A DNA stretch of 64,000 nucleotides from Bartonella sp. 220B (GCF_026930205.1 NZ_JANHOI010000006.1:1-64000), one strand, 5' to 3'. Shown: positions 27,172 to 37,112, numbered from the stretch's first letter. Notes: generated by a model from the letters alone, not told the origin. Made by a program: numbers and translations.

Positions 27172-27497
27172 GTGCAAACCAAAAATCCACATTTTGTCGA
27201 CATATTGATAGGGAAAAGAATCCGCCATAGACGCATTTCAATGGGGCTTTCTCAAAAGGAATGAGGAAACCATTGAGGTGTCCGTTTCCAACAAATCCAA
27301 AAATACGAAAAAGGCTTCAATCGTGTAAGCGCAGGATGTTTACTAGAAATCGCTCAAAAATGAGAAGTTCCCATGAGCTTTTTTTATGCCGATATTGCGA
27401 CAAAAGAAGATACCTCACACCATAATCAAGAAACCTACAGCGAAAAAGAACAGGCTCTTGTGAAAAACTTTAGAGAGCTCAAAGCGAAAAAACAAAC
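27172..27497 (+). pseudogene. Inactivated XRE-family regulator (Trp-like), copy 1
   Basis: Same GTG start and sequence as the intact copy downstream, but three Leu codons (TTA) have become TGA stops, at the EL, HL and KL positions of the intact protein. The 3' end is cut off by the tandem-duplication junction. Non-functional as a protein. Confidence 0.9.
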
Positions 27498-27530
27498 GGT
27501 ATAACAGAATAAGAAATATTTTAATTTTTC

Positions 27531-27559
27531 TTGCCAATCTCCTGAAACTACTTTACACC
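27531..27559 (+). promoter_or_regulatory. Brt promoter
   Basis: TTGCCA, 17 bases, TACACC. The same spacing recurs upstream of all four Brt copies in the window (TATGAA as -10 at the 45-kb locus), which supports it as the conserved sigma-70-type promoter of the RNA. Confidence 0.65.
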
Positions 27560-27565
27560 TTAAAA

Positions 27566-27765
27566 AGTAATTTTGATCGTCTACGCAGCGATCAAGAGGG
27601 ACAACAAGCCCTAAATCCGAGCGTACAATTGAACCCACTCTTGTGGGCGTCCCGGGATTCCGGGAGTTTTTGCTATGTCCAGGTGCCACAAGCACTAAAA
27701 GCAAAAAGCTGACTCGGATTCAGTACTTGTTACTCCCGGAATACCAATGCGAGGGCGCTCGCAAC
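27566..27765 (+). ncRNA. Brt-family regulatory RNA, copy 2
   Basis: Belongs by layout to the Bartonella regulatory transcripts: roughly 200-nt RNAs directly upstream of poorly expressed XRE regulators. Visible helices: a small hairpin CCCAC-TCTT-GTGGG; P1 AATCCGAG/CTCGGATT; P2 ATTCCGGGAGT/ACTCCCGGAAT; P3 TTTTTGCT/AGCAAAAA; and a terminal GCGAG/CTCGC hairpin. P1 and P2 interleave, so they form a pseudoknot or exclude one another. The 3' strand of P2 can also pair with the CCGGAGG ribosome-binding region of the regulator gene, which suggests a switch. Confidence 0.75.
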
Positions 27766-27780
27766 CGGAGGGGGCTTTAA

Positions 27781-28134
27781 GTGCAAACCAAAAATCCACA
27801 TTTTGTCGACATATTGATAGGGAAAAGAATCCGCCATAGACGCATTTCAATGGGGCTTTCTCAAAAGGAATTAGGAAGCCATTTAGGTGTTAGTTTCCAA
27901 CAAATCCAAAAATACGAAAAAGGCTTCAATCGTGTAAGCGCAGGATATTTACTAGAAATCGCTCAAAAATTAGAAGTTCCCATGAGCTTTTTTTATGCCG
28001 ATATTGCGACAAAAGAAAATACCTCACACCATAATCAAGAAACCTACAGCGAAAAAGAACAGGCTCTTGTGAAAAACTTTAGAGAGCTCAAAGCGAAAAA
28101 ACAAAAAGCAGTTCTGTGGTTGATTTCTGATTAG
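27781..28134 (+). CDS. XRE-family transcriptional regulator (Trp-like, partner of Brt RNA)
   Basis: 117-residue DNA-binding protein with a helix-turn-helix at about residues 15-65: RIRHRRISMGLSQKELGSHL, then GVSFQQIQKYEKGFNRVSAG and YLLEIAQKLEVPMSFFY. It starts at GTG, 10 bases after a GGAGGGGG ribosome-binding site that can be paired by the upstream RNA. In B. henselae this family with its Brt RNAs controls badA and possibly other genes; the targets here are unknown. It is the intact member of a tandem duplication; a second Trp gene lies at 44.6 kb. Confidence 0.85.
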   Translation: MQTKNPHFVDILIGKRIRHRRISMGLSQKELGSHLGVSFQQIQKYEKGFNRVSAGYLLEIAQKLEVPMSFFYADIATKENTSHHNQETYSEKEQALVKNFRELKAKKQKAVLWLISD

Positions 28135-28631
28135 GCAAAAGAGTACGCATCAATATTATTTGCCAATATCATTATTTGCTAATATCCCCTCTCTGCCGAA
28201 AGCCTTGCCCGCCTGATACCACCACATCTCAAAAAAACGGTTTACGGCACCAGCTTACGACACCGGTTTACGACATCATAGGATAACAAACACCAAAACC
28301 TTTGGAGAACCCCACCACTTTCACAGAATCCTATCAGAAGATCTCAAATCTTATCAGAAAATCTCATCTGTTCTAAACGCACAATTCCGATTGTGTCATT
28401 ATGATACTCGTTTAGATTGACCTTGTCAACTTTTTATATTCTTCCCCCCTTTATTCCCTACCCTGTTTTATCCCCTCTTTATCCCCCCTTTTTGACCATT
28501 GTCATGGCCCGCCCTTTCATGATATTTTCTTGACATTCTCCATTTTCTAAAGGACACCATTTTTAAAGGGCCATCATTTTCAAACAGTCTTTTTCGAAGC
28601 CCTTCCTTTTCATTCCTTTCAAGACTCTTGT
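28135..28631. other. Intergenic stretch before the clpB 3' end
   Basis: No gene. C/T-rich on the plus strand, with short repeated phrases (GGTTTACGACA and relatives near 28250). Nothing else recognised. Confidence 0.5.
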
Positions 28632-31253
28632 TCATTCTTTTCCAGATTCCTGGGGTTCTTTTTTCTCTGTGTCTTGTTTGCCAGGCAGAAAGACCAGCCG
28701 CTCTCCTTCTTTTGCAATTGTCACAGTTGTTTCATCCTGAATTTTACCAAACAAGATGTTTTCAGCGAGGGGATCTTGAATTTCCTTTTGGATAATGCGT
28801 TTAAGAGGACGCGCTCCATAGAGCGGATCATAGCCCTTATGGGCGAGAAATTTGCGCACTTCTGGTTTGATCTGCAACGTTATTTTGCGCTCATTGAGCA
28901 AATTTTGCAAATGCTGTATCTGAATATCAACGATGGCTTCCATATCCTTGCGCTGCAATCTCTGAAAGAGAATAATCTCATCAATACGATTAAGAAATTC
29001 GGGACGAAAAGCAGCTTTTACCACATTCATGACATCATTTTTTGCCTGATCGGTTGTTTGCCCTTCAGGCAAAGCAGTTAAAAATTCAGCGCCCAAATTT
29101 GAGGTCATAATCAACAAGGTGTTGCGAAAATCGACAGTTCGCCCTTGGCTATCGGTCAAACGCCCCTCATCAAGCACTTGGAGCAAGAGATTAAAAATAT
29201 CAGGATGCGCTTTTTCAATTTCGTCGAACAGGATGACCTGATAAGGTCTTCTACGCACCGCTTCAGTCAGCACCCCTCCTTCTTCATATCCGACATATCC
29301 GGGCGGAGCACCAATCAAGCGTGCTCCAGCGTGTTTTTCCATATATTCGGACATATCAATGCGCAACATTGCATTGGAATCTTGAAAAAGAAACGCCGCA
29401 AGAGCCTTGGTTAATTCGGTTTTTCCCACACCGGTAGGACCCAAAAACATGAAAGAGCCAATGGGGCGATTGGGATCTTGCAACCCCGCACGCGCGCGCC
29501 GAACAGCCCGCGCAATAGCTTGCACAGCTTCACCCTGTCCCACAACACGGGTACCAATTTCGTCTTCCATACGCAGCAATGCTTCGCGTTCTGCTTCGAG
29601 CATCCGATCAACGGGAATACCGGTCCAGCGTGAAACAATGCGGGCGATATGTTCAGCAGTCACGGTTTCTTCGACCAGATGATTTTGTTGATCATCATTT
29701 TCGGCCATACTCAATTGTTTTTCGAGTTCAGGAATTACACTATAAGCCAATTCACCAGCCCGTTGGAACTGTCCATCACGCTGTGCAATAGCCAAAGCAT
29801 TGCGTGCTTCTTCTAGCTGTTTTTTCAAATCGGCGGCATACCCTAATTTTTGTTTTTCGGCTTGCCAAGCCGTTGTCATTTCTGCAGACTGCTGCTCCAA
29901 TGTTTTAAGTTCGTCTTGCACGGTATCCAAACGCGCTTTTGCGTTTGGATCAACTTCTGTTTTCAAAGCTTCACGCTCGATTTTCAACTGGAGGATTCGC
30001 CGATCAAGAGCATCCAGTTCCTCTGGTTTTGAATCGACCTGCATACGCAAACGTGCTGCTGCTTCATCAATGAGATCAATAGCTTTATCGGGCAAGAAGC
30101 GGTCAGTAATATAACGGTTTGAAAGCCTTGCTGCCGCAATCAAAGCACTATCAGCTAAGCGCACTTTGTGATGTTGTTCGTATTTTTCTTTAATACCGCG
30201 CAAGATAGAGATAGTATCCTCTAAGGTTGGCTCAGGTACAAAGACAGGTTGGAAACGCCGTGCAAGAGCGGCATCTTTTTCGACATATTTGCGATATTCA
30301 TCCAAAGTGGTAGCCCCCACACAATGGAGTTCCCCGCGTGCCAGAGCAGGCTTTAACAAGTTAGAAGCATCCATAGGACCATCGGATTTTCCAGCACCCA
30401 CGAGATTATGCAACTCATCAATAAACAGAATGATCTGTCCATTTTCGGCTTGCACCTCAGCCAAAACAGCTTTAAGGCGCTCTTCGAATTCGCCGCGATA
30501 TTTTGCACCAGCAATCAGCGCTCCCATATCGAGTGCATAGAGCTGTTTATCACGCAAAGTTTCTGGTACATCGCCATTGACAATGCGCAAAGCCAACCCT
30601 TCAACGATAGCGGTTTTTCCCACACCCGGTTCACCGATCAGCACAGGATTATTTTTGGTGCGCCGTGAGAGCACTTGTATCGTGCGTCGAATTTCTTCTT
30701 CACGCCCAATAACAGGGTCGAGTTTTCCTTCACGTGCATCTTTTGTCAAATCACGGGCATATTTTTGTAAAGCCTCATATTGGCTTTCGGCATGGGGGCT
30801 TGTTGCAGTTTTCCCCTTACGCAAATCATTAATCGCCTGATTAAGCGCTTGGGGTGTTAACCCTCCCTTTGTTAAAATATCGGCTGTTTTTGCTGTTTTT
30901 TCCATCATAAGCGCTTGCAGCATACGCTCCACGGTTACAAACTGATCACCGGCTTTTTGCGCAAGATCTTCGGCCATGGCGAAAGTTTTCGCCAAAGGTT
31001 GTGACAAATAAAGTTGTCCATTTCCGCCTTGCACTTTTGGTAAAGCCTCGAGCGCCGCTTTCAGTGTCTTTTGGATAAGGGTGAGATCACCCCCAGCTTT
31101 TTGGATCAGAGATGCAGCCAATCCTTGAGAATCGTCTAACAAAACTTTAAGGAAATGCTCTGGCAAAAACTGCTGATGATCAGAAGCAAGAGCGTTATTT
31201 TGTGCTGTTTGTAAAAAACCCTGTAGCCGTTCGCTATATTTTTCCAAGTTCAT
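28632..31253 (-). CDS. clpB: ATP-dependent disaggregase ClpB
   Basis: Hsp100 chaperone that, with DnaK, pulls polypeptides out of aggregates in the cytoplasm. Residues 1-150 form the double ClpN domain. NBD1 has Walker A GEPGVGKT at 207 and Walker [11 protein letters not shown]. The coiled-coil middle domain runs about 400-525 ([20 protein letters not shown]). NBD2 has GPTGVGKT near 610, [20 protein letters not shown] and the arginine-finger region [19 protein letters not shown]. Length (873) is standard. It begins [10 protein letters not shown] after a purine-rich site (AAGG). A possible heat-shock promoter lies about 140 bases upstream. Normally near the DUF4167 gene, it is now separated from it by the phage-type cluster. 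Confidence 0.97.
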   Translation of the reverse strand: MNLEKYSERLQGFLQTAQNNALASDHQQFLPEHFLKVLLDDSQGLAASLIQKAGGDLTLIQKTLKAALEALPKVQGGNGQLYLSQPLAKTFAMAEDLAQKAGDQFVTVERMLQALMMEKTAKTADILTKGGLTPQALNQAINDLRKGKTATSPHAESQYEALQKYARDLTKDAREGKLDPVIGREEEIRRTIQVLSRRTKNNPVLIGEPGVGKTAIVEGLALRIVNGDVPETLRDKQLYALDMGALIAGAKYRGEFEERLKAVLAEVQAENGQIILFIDELHNLVGAGKSDGPMDASNLLKPALARGELHCVGATTLDEYRKYVEKDAALARRFQPVFVPEPTLEDTISILRGIKEKYEQHHKVRLADSALIAAARLSNRYITDRFLPDKAIDLIDEAAARLRMQVDSKPEELDALDRRILQLKIEREALKTEVDPNAKARLDTVQDELKTLEQQSAEMTTAWQAEKQKLGYAADLKKQLEEARNALAIAQRDGQFQRAGELAYSVIPELEKQLSMAENDDQQNHLVEETVTAEHIARIVSRWTGIPVDRMLEAEREALLRMEDEIGTRVVGQGEAVQAIARAVRRARAGLQDPNRPIGSFMFLGPTGVGKTELTKALAAFLFQDSNAMLRIDMSEYMEKHAGARLIGAPPGYVGYEEGGVLTEAVRRRPYQVILFDEIEKAHPDIFNLLLQVLDEGRLTDSQGRTVDFRNTLLIMTSNLGAEFLTALPEGQTTDQAKNDVMNVVKAAFRPEFLNRIDEIILFQRLQRKDMEAIVDIQIQHLQNLLNERKITLQIKPEVRKFLAHKGYDPLYGARPLKRIIQKEIQDPLAENILFGKIQDETTVTIAKEGERLVFLPGKQDTEKKEPQESGKE

Positions 31254-31390
31254 TTTTTTTCCTTAAATCTTAAGACCACCACCGCACTTATCCCCCCAAA
31301 ACACCCCGAAAAATACTCTCAAAGGATCAAGCAAACCACGCAAAACACCGCAAAAGAGACAACATGAAAGAAGAGTCATAGTGCTAAAAT

Positions 31391-31424
31391 GAATATGGGT
31401 CTTGAGCAACGCCATAGCAAGAGG
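31391..31424 (-). promoter_or_regulatory. Candidate RpoH (heat-shock) promoter for clpB
   Basis: On the minus strand CTTGCTA, 15 bases, CCCATATT resembles the sigma-32 consensus, about 140 bases before the clpB ATG. Placement fits the known heat control of clpB, but the match is imperfect. Confidence 0.4.
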
Positions 31425-31487
31425 GAACGGAGAACATGCTCTGATTTTTCAAAAAAACCGTGCTTTTATACATAAAATGCCCCCGAA

Positions 31488-31890
31488 GAATACCCAACAC
31501 TCCACCACCAAAATCCCAGCATCAAAACTTCATTCATCACCCCTGCCAATGAACACATAGCCATCAGGCACATAATTGTCGCGTTTTTGAACGCCCTACT
31601 TCTTCTTCGTCACTGATTTTTAAATACCCAACACTCCACCGCCAAAATCCCAGCATCAAAACTTCATTCATCACCCCTGCCAATGAACACATAGCCATCA
31701 GGCACATAATTGTCGCGTTTTTGAACGCCCTACTTCTTCTTCGTCACTGATTTTTAAATACCCAACACTCCACCGCCAAAATCCCAGCATCAAAACTTCA
31801 TTCATCACCCCTGCCAATGGACACATAGCCATCAGGCACATAATTGTCGCGTTTTTGAACGCCCTACCTATTCTTCTTCGTCACTGATTT
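31488..31890. repeat. 134-bp tandem repeat (three copies) containing the yacG 3' end
   Basis: Three copies spaced exactly 134 bases apart (each beginning near AATACCCAACACTCCACC). The rightmost runs into the last codons of yacG (TTCTTCTTCGTCACTGATTT), so the left copies carry dead duplicates of that gene end. Confidence 0.93.
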
Positions 31891-32185
31891 GGGGTGGTGG
31901 TGGCAAAATATAAGCCCCCGAAAGCCATCGATTGAGATCAATTGCGCGGCATCGTGTTGAACAGAAAGGATAAGCATTTTGTTGTGCCCTTTGACCACAA
32001 ATAGGACAAGGGTGTGGAGGACGCATCGAAGATGCCTCTGCTTGTGTTAAATCCGGCTCTATGAGTGTTTGGTGTACTTTTTCTTCTGGTTTTATTTTTT
32101 GTTCGGGCACTTTACTGATTTTTTTTACTGTTTGTTTTTTTTCATTCAACTGCTCTATTTTTTGTGGCTTTTTATCCTGTTTCAT
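31868..32185 (-). CDS. yacG: DNA gyrase inhibitor / zinc-binding protein YacG, extended N-terminus
   Basis: Zinc-ribbon protein; in E. coli YacG binds GyrB and inhibits gyrase. The C-terminal part has the full family signature: PHPCPICG, FCSTRCRAIDLNRWL, then an acidic tail. About 55 Lys/Glu-rich residues precede it (KKTVKKISKVPEQKIKPEEK), which is unusual, since the family is normally about 60-70 residues long. A GTTTCAT start with GGGA nearby supports the MKQDKK start; another ATG lies 21 bases upstream. It follows maf, as is common in alphaproteobacteria. Confidence 0.85.
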   Translation of the reverse strand: MKQDKKPQKIEQLNEKKQTVKKISKVPEQKIKPEEKVHQTLIEPDLTQAEASSMRPPHPCPICGQRAQQNAYPFCSTRCRAIDLNRWLSGAYILPPPPQISDEEE

Positions 32186-32216
32186 CGGTTTTTCCCGTCC
32201 ATGCATTCACGCATTC

Positions 32217-32267
32217 ATCTAGTAAATTTCCCCATCTAGTAAATTTCCCCATCTAATAAATTTCCCT
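32217..32267. repeat. 17-bp tandem repeat at the maf stop codon
   Basis: Three copies of ATCTAGTAAATTTCCCC; the third (ATCTAATAAATTTCCCT) contains the maf stop codon. Another example of a gene end duplicated downstream. Confidence 0.9.
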
Positions 32268-32951
32268 AGACCAATTTGCCAGAATTGGATAACGATAAGC
32301 CAACAAAAGATCCATTGTTTCAGCCAACGGCAACCCTACCACATTAGAATAAGAACCAGCGATATGGATGACAAAAGCCCCCGCTCTTCCTTGAACAGCA
32401 TAACCACCAGCTTTTCCTTCCCATTCACCAGAAGCGATATAAGCCCTCATGACAGGAGCGGTTAATCGTTTAAAACGGACACGACTCTCGACCAATTTGA
32501 TACCTATTTTTCCGCTTTCATTGAGTGCACAAACAGCACTATACACTTTATGACAACGTCCAGAAAGAAAACGCAAACATTCATAAGCTTCATCTTCACC
32601 CTTTGGTTTAGGCAAAATAACGTTTCCTACCGCCACCACGGTATCAGCAGCTAAAATCACTGTTTTTTCCGCTAAGACATCTCTTTTATTGTTTTTACTA
32701 CACCATAGCAAAGTTTCTCGCGCTTTCAGCGCTTTTTCTTTTGCCAAACGTTTTACAAGAGTTGCAGGATGTTCTCTTAATTTTGGTGTTTCATCCACAT
32801 CGGTTGCGTGCACATAATGAGGATCAAGACCGATTTGTGCAAGGAGCGCCAAGCGACGCGGCGAAGCAGAAGCAAGCACCAACTGGATTTCTTCGGAAAG
32901 ATTTTTTCCCAAATTCCTTTTTCCTAAGAAGGTTTTTTTTAAATTTTTCAT
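32253..32951 (-). CDS. maf: Maf-family nucleoside triphosphate pyrophosphatase
   Basis: House-cleaning enzyme hydrolysing modified or non-canonical NTPs to NMPs. The signature LVLASASPRRLALLAQIG is at about residue 25, followed by DVDETP, the KEKALKAR helix and the catalytic region VILAADTVVAVG. Later motifs are RFLSGRCHKVYSAVC and EWEGKAGGYAVQGRAGAF. The first 20 residues form a basic extension (MKNLKKTFLGKRNLGKNL). A strong GAGGGGAGAG site precedes the ATG. Between infA and yacG, the usual alphaproteobacterial neighbourhood. Confidence 0.92.
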   Translation of the reverse strand: MKNLKKTFLGKRNLGKNLSEEIQLVLASASPRRLALLAQIGLDPHYVHATDVDETPKLREHPATLVKRLAKEKALKARETLLWCSKNNKRDVLAEKTVILAADTVVAVGNVILPKPKGEDEAYECLRFLSGRCHKVYSAVCALNESGKIGIKLVESRVRFKRLTAPVMRAYIASGEWEGKAGGYAVQGRAGAFVIHIAGSYSNVVGLPLAETMDLLLAYRYPILANWSREIY

Positions 32952-33125
32952 TCTCTCCCCTCAGGACGATCTTAAGCCACCATCCCCTTCATCTTAGCAC
33001 AACGGATATCTTTCATTGATTTCAGGCATTCATTTAGGATCATTTTCACTTGCTGTTTCTTCTTCTTTTTCATTTCTCATTGTGGAAGAAACAAAACATT
33101 GTGGAAGGAACAAAATGTTTTAGAA

Positions 33126-33158
33126 GCAAAAAGCTGATTTTCTAGAAAACAAAAAGCA
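33126..33158 (-). terminator. Probable intrinsic terminator after infA
   Basis: On the minus strand GCTGCTTTTTGTTTTCTAGA folds back on AAAATCAGC and is followed by TTTTTG, just past the infA stop. The stem is imperfect. Confidence 0.5.
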
Positions 33159-33166
33159 GCCATAAC

Positions 33167-33385
33167 TTATTTATATCGATATGTAATACGCCCTTTTGTC
33201 AGATCATAAGGGGTCATTTCCACCATAATTTTATCACCAGCCAACACACGAATACGATTTTTGCGCATTCTTCCGGCAGTATGGGCAATAATTTCATGAT
33301 CATTTTCCAATTTTACACGAAACATTGCATTAGGGAGGAGTTCGGTCACGATACCAGAAAATTCTAAAACTTCTTCTTTTGACAT
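33167..33385 (-). CDS. infA: Translation initiation factor IF-1
   Basis: 72-residue S1/OB-fold protein that occupies the ribosomal A site during initiation. The sequence [20 protein letters not shown], then [20 protein letters not shown] and [19 protein letters not shown] is a full-length match to the family. The ATG with AAAGGA upstream is preferred over the in-frame TTG six bases earlier. Confidence 0.97.
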   Translation of the reverse strand: MSKEEVLEFSGIVTELLPNAMFRVKLENDHEIIAHTAGRMRKNRIRVLAGDKIMVEMTPYDLTKGRITYRYK

Positions 33386-33399
33386 AAACAAGTAATTCC

Positions 33400-33840
33400 T
33401 TTATATGCACATAACCTTTCAAGCTGTGCGTTATTTTTCAGTGTTCATACCTTATTTTCTTGGTTTTGTGAACAAAAATTCGACAAAAAGAACAAAGTTT
33501 TTCTTTTTAAAGGGTACATCATAAGTTTTCTTTCATGAAATGAATTTCATTTTTATAAATGAGTTGTATTATTATTAAAAAAATAATGATTACAGATATT
33601 TCTTTTTATAATATTTAAAAAGTATTTTTAATAAAATCTTTATTATATTTATCTAATTAGTTTAATTTTATATGAGAAAAAATATCTTTATTATGTAAAT
33701 ATTTCAAATATACTTATAATTTTTTTTGAAAAGATCATTTATTTTTTATAAAAATATTATGCTTCAAGAAAATTTAAAAGTAAAAAAACATTTATATTTG
33801 TTTTCTGGTATTTTCAAAAAACTTTAACCAATGATATTTA
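33400..33840. other. Extremely AT-rich non-coding stretch
   Basis: Almost only A and T over about 300 bases (33540-33840). No ORF. It includes the infA promoter region on its left side. Low-stability DNA, possibly a nucleoid-protein binding region. Confidence 0.6.
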
Positions 33841-33861
33841 CGAACGCTCTTTTATAGAGAC

Positions 33862-34025
33862 CGATGAGAGAGTGACTGTCTTTTTTTTCCGGCAATCTCA
33901 GCTTTTCCGCCACGTATTCCCCCTTCTTTATGCTTATGAAGGTGCAAGCCGGCACCATCATACTATTTGCCAGCTATTTGCCAGCCCCCAATGTTGCGAC
34001 AGCCTTTGGTATTTAGACGATTCAT
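33862..34025 (-). pseudogene. Remnant of a phage integrase N-terminus
   Basis: The minus strand reads MNRLNTKGCRNIGGWQIAGK, a stop, then YDGAGLHLHKHKEGG. This resembles the N-terminal domain of tyrosine integrases of the DUF4102 type (DGxGLxLxxxxxGG). An 11-base duplication (GCTGGCAAATA twice) and an in-frame TAG interrupt it, and no catalytic domain follows. It may mark an old prophage insertion. Confidence 0.5.
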
Positions 34026-34029
34026 AAGA

Positions 34030-34778
34030 GGTATTTTTGCTCCTTTCTAAATGTTTTCTCTCCACACGTTAATCCCACTTGTGATGTGCAAAGGGATGAT
34101 TTTGATTGATTCAACATAAGCAGATTTGAAATGAGAGAATCTTAGGATATTCCGGTCTCTCATTCAACATGCAAAATGATGAATTATCGTTATAAATCAA
34201 TATGTTGTCTTATTCGAACCCCTCCCATACCCCTTCTGATCAGCTCTGCATATTTTATTTTTCCCTTTGCAACTCTCATTGCCCTGATACTCTTCTCCTG
34301 TAGATATTCCCTTTACAAAAGCACGCTGCTATATCGCCAGCACGCCTCCATATCACCGCTTTGTTTTTTTATTTCACGTTTTCACTCATTTACAGTTTTG
34401 CAGAAAACAACAAATCTTCAAAAACACATTTGCGATATCGCTTTCAACAACTGTTTTGCAGCCCCTCATTCCCTTTTTTAAAACACCTCTCTTGACTGTT
34501 TTCCTAGAAATATTACGAGATTTACGCTTTTGGACTTTTGTTGCAGACCGACAGATATAGAAAAGAAGGATACAAAAACAAGAGTCCTCAAATGAAGCAA
34601 TACAAATGGGTTTTATAGAGGAAATGAAAAATCTAAATGAATCTTTCACGAATTTTTTTGCAAAAAAAGGAGACGGAAATAGCAGAATTCCGCCTCCTTA
34701 TAACCAAGATGTTTATTCGGAAAATTAACAAGATGTTTATTCGGAAAATTAAAAGGAAAGTTTATGAGAAAAAACACT
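34030..34778. other. Intergenic stretch without recognisable genes
   Basis: Short ORFs on both strands have no ribosome-binding sites or family resemblance. A 24-base direct repeat (built on AAGATGTTTATTCGGAAAAT) occurs twice near 34711-34755, just before the dsbB 3' end. Confidence 0.5.
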
Positions 34779-35360
34779 TTAAGACAATGAAGAGGACCAA
34801 CCTGACAACAATTCATACCTTACAGGGTCATCAGCACATTGACCACTTCCACATTCAAGTATGGTAGAGATCAAATTTGCTGCAATCAAAAAGACAAATA
34901 AGAAACTTGCTGTTCTATTGAAAATCGGTAAAGGAGAAAACACTTTAACTTTGTGTGCCAACTCGCCTAAAATCATGGCGACAGACACTCCAAGAATACA
35001 AAGCAATGAAATAATGAGTGCCCAAGTATAAAAATGCAATCCAAAGAATGTTGAACCATATCCAAGATCATCTGGTGTGATATGCAAAAGCACCTGCCGG
35101 ACAGCAACAGAACTGGTTACCATACAGCCCAGAATTACCATACCATAATGGGTATGTTTCACTTTATGGTGAATATTGAGTAAAAATCCACAACCTGCTA
35201 GCATCAAACCAACGCGTTGAAGAAGACAAAGTGGACAAGGTAATTCGAATTTTACCAGCTGATAATAAAAGGCTACTAACAAGACAATAGATAAGCCAAT
35301 AAGCCCTAAAGTATTCATAAATACAACGAAATGAGGATTTTTTTGTTCAACATTTTCCAT
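34779..35360 (-). CDS. Disulfide bond formation protein DsbB family
   Basis: Inner-membrane oxidase that passes electrons from a periplasmic DsbA-type partner to quinone. It has four to five membrane segments. The first redox pair is in ELPCPLCLLQRVG near residue 37-45, with the quinone-linked Arg. A second pair, ECGSGQCADDP, lies near the C-terminus, not in the usual central loop, as in the DsbI-like or DUF5993-linked subgroup. A DUF5993 gene ends 10 bases upstream, so they form an operon. Confidence 0.85.
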   Translation of the reverse strand: MENVEQKNPHFVVFMNTLGLIGLSIVLLVAFYYQLVKFELPCPLCLLQRVGLMLAGCGFLLNIHHKVKHTHYGMVILGCMVTSSVAVRQVLLHITPDDLGYGSTFFGLHFYTWALIISLLCILGVSVAMILGELAHKVKVFSPLPIFNRTASFLFVFLIAANLISTILECGSGQCADDPVRYELLSGWSSSLS

Positions 35361-35370
35361 AGCTATTCTC

Positions 35371-35523
35371 TCAAAAAGACAAGTTTAAAGTAGAAGTTGC
35401 GTGATGATTAAAAGTGAGAAGAATGACAACGAGTAAAATCGCCCATAAGACGTAACTTATATTCTTTTTCCCATACACTGTTGTTACGGCTGCACCTAAT
35501 GCAATTAAAAATGGAAGAAACAT
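35371..35523 (-). CDS. DUF5993 small membrane protein
   Basis: 50-residue protein with two short hydrophobic segments (MFLPFLIALGAAVTTVYG and SYVLWAILLVVILLTF). The conserved ending FNHHATSTLNLSF matches the DUF5993 family I know as a neighbour of DsbB-type genes. AAGGAGA lies about 10 bases before the ATG. Probably an accessory subunit of the DsbB-like protein encoded immediately downstream. Confidence 0.8.
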   Translation of the reverse strand: MFLPFLIALGAAVTTVYGKKNISYVLWAILLVVILLTFNHHATSTLNLSF

Positions 35524-35940
35524 GGCTTTAAAGTCTCCTTATCTTATTATCGATGCGTAAAATATTACAAAATTGGGCAAAAAAGAGACCATCGATTTAT
35601 TATTCACAATTCACCCTATTGTCTTTACAAGATTAGAGAAAGCGATAGAGTATTTAGAGCACATAAAGGGAATATCAAGCAAAGTATTTGATGTCGTCTT
35701 TTCCTTTAACACTGAAGAATAAAGGGGCTGTTTTTTCCTAAAAATGAAAGAATCATTAAAGCAACGAAGTAAGCATGACTGAGGAATGCCACATTTTTTA
35801 CATTTCTGATTTTTTAGAAAAAACCCTTTTTTTATTTAACGCAGTTTTGCCATGAAAAATTCTTTTTCATGATAAGAAAGAGTTCATATTACTATATTCT
35901 TTTGAACGATTGCTTTTCCTTTTTTCCAACAAGCAAAGCA

Positions 35941-36067
35941 GACATCAGCAGAAGACATCAGCAGAAGACATCAGCAGAAGACATCAGCAGAAGACATCAG
36001 CAGAAGACATCAGCAGAAGACATCAGCAGAAGACATCAGCAGAAGACATCAGCAGAAGACATCAGCA
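35941..36067. repeat. 13-bp tandem repeat
   Basis: Nine perfect copies of GACATCAGCAGAA plus a partial tenth. The unit length is not divisible by three. An ORF crosses the array but has no convincing start, so I treat it as non-coding. Confidence 0.95.
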
Positions 36068-36613
36068 ATTTTGAATCAAAAATCTCCAAAGGAATAAACA
36101 GCAAGCCAAAACAGCAATGGCTTTCTCTTATCCACATGATTATTGACCAAAGCACATCCTGTTCAGCACCCCTTAATCTTGAAACCAACGAGAAAGTTTA
36201 GGCTTTCATTTCAAGTCCTCTTTTAAAGATTGCTCTACAACTTAAAATTCAAGCAGCACTGTACGGAGATATTTTCTCTCTTAACGGAGAAAATCTATGA
36301 TATTCCTAGAAGAAACAAACCCGATTGAATTTTTTTGAGATTTCTGCACGCAGACTCCATTGTTTTATCACGCAGACTCCATTGTTTTATAAAGATGTTT
36401 TTGTAAGAAAAGATTTTCTGCAAAAGAATATTGTTAAGAAGAAAAAACAATCCATCATTCTTCCACCAAACTTCTGGAAACATTCTATTTACGAAACCTG
36501 TAGCACACTTAAAAAAACTGTTGTTGTATCATGAATTGACTTTGCAAAGAAAATATAAAACTTTTAAAAAAGAGAGTAAGAATCGCAGTAAATACCTAAG
36601 ATAGAGATTGAGA

Positions 36614-37111
36614 ATGACGAAAAAATCATGTGATGTAGCGATTTTAATGGGCAGCCAATCGGATTGGCAAACGATGCGTCATAGCGCAGATATATTAAGC
36701 TGTCTTGGGATTTCTCACATTTCGCAGATTATCTCAGCCCACCGAACCCCTGAACGGCTTTATGAATTTGCGAAAGGGGCTAAAGCAGCAGGTTTTAAAA
36801 TTTTGATTGCCGGCGCGGGCGGTGCAGCACATCTTCCTGGTATGTTAGCAGCCCTCACACCTCTTCCCGTTTTTGGTGTCCCTGTGCATTCACAGGCTTT
36901 ATCGGGTCAAGATTCCTTGCTTTCGATTGTGCAAATGCCCGCCGGCATCCCCGTTGGCACATTAGCGATTGGCAAAGCCGGCGCGATTAATGCAGCGCTT
37001 TTAGCAGCAGCAGTGATGGCCGTTTACGATGATAAACTAGCACAACGGTTAGAAGATTGGCGTCAACAACAAACAGCCAATGTTGCGCAAACTCCGGTCA
37101 CTGAGGTTTAA
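36614..37111 (+). CDS. purE: N5-carboxyaminoimidazole ribonucleotide mutase PurE
   Basis: Purine biosynthesis: converts N5-CAIR to CAIR. Class I PurE motifs are present: [25 protein letters not shown], and the [20 protein letters not shown] block. The C-terminal [17 protein letters not shown] is also typical. 165 residues. I use the ATG (MTKKSCDV); an in-frame TTG lies six bases upstream. The stop is separated by one base from the purK ATG, so the two are co-transcribed and probably coupled. Confidence 0.95.
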   Translation: MTKKSCDVAILMGSQSDWQTMRHSADILSCLGISHISQIISAHRTPERLYEFAKGAKAAGFKILIAGAGGAAHLPGMLAALTPLPVFGVPVHSQALSGQDSLLSIVQMPAGIPVGTLAIGKAGAINAALLAAAVMAVYDDKLAQRLEDWRQQQTANVAQTPVTEV

Positions 37112-37112
37112 A

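Larger units (their letters stand above)
26889..28106 (+). repeat. 609-bp tandem duplication of a Brt-RNA/XRE-regulator unit
   Basis: Two adjacent copies offset by exactly 609 bases (both start GGTATAACAG). Each has promoter, structured RNA and XRE gene. The left copy ends inside its regulator gene, where the right copy begins. Confidence 0.92.

Noticed and set aside
35869-36201. 110-codon plus-strand ORF with DISRRHQQKTSAE repeats
   Set aside because: Produced by a 13-bp repeat that is open in all frames; no ribosome-binding site and no family-like flanks.
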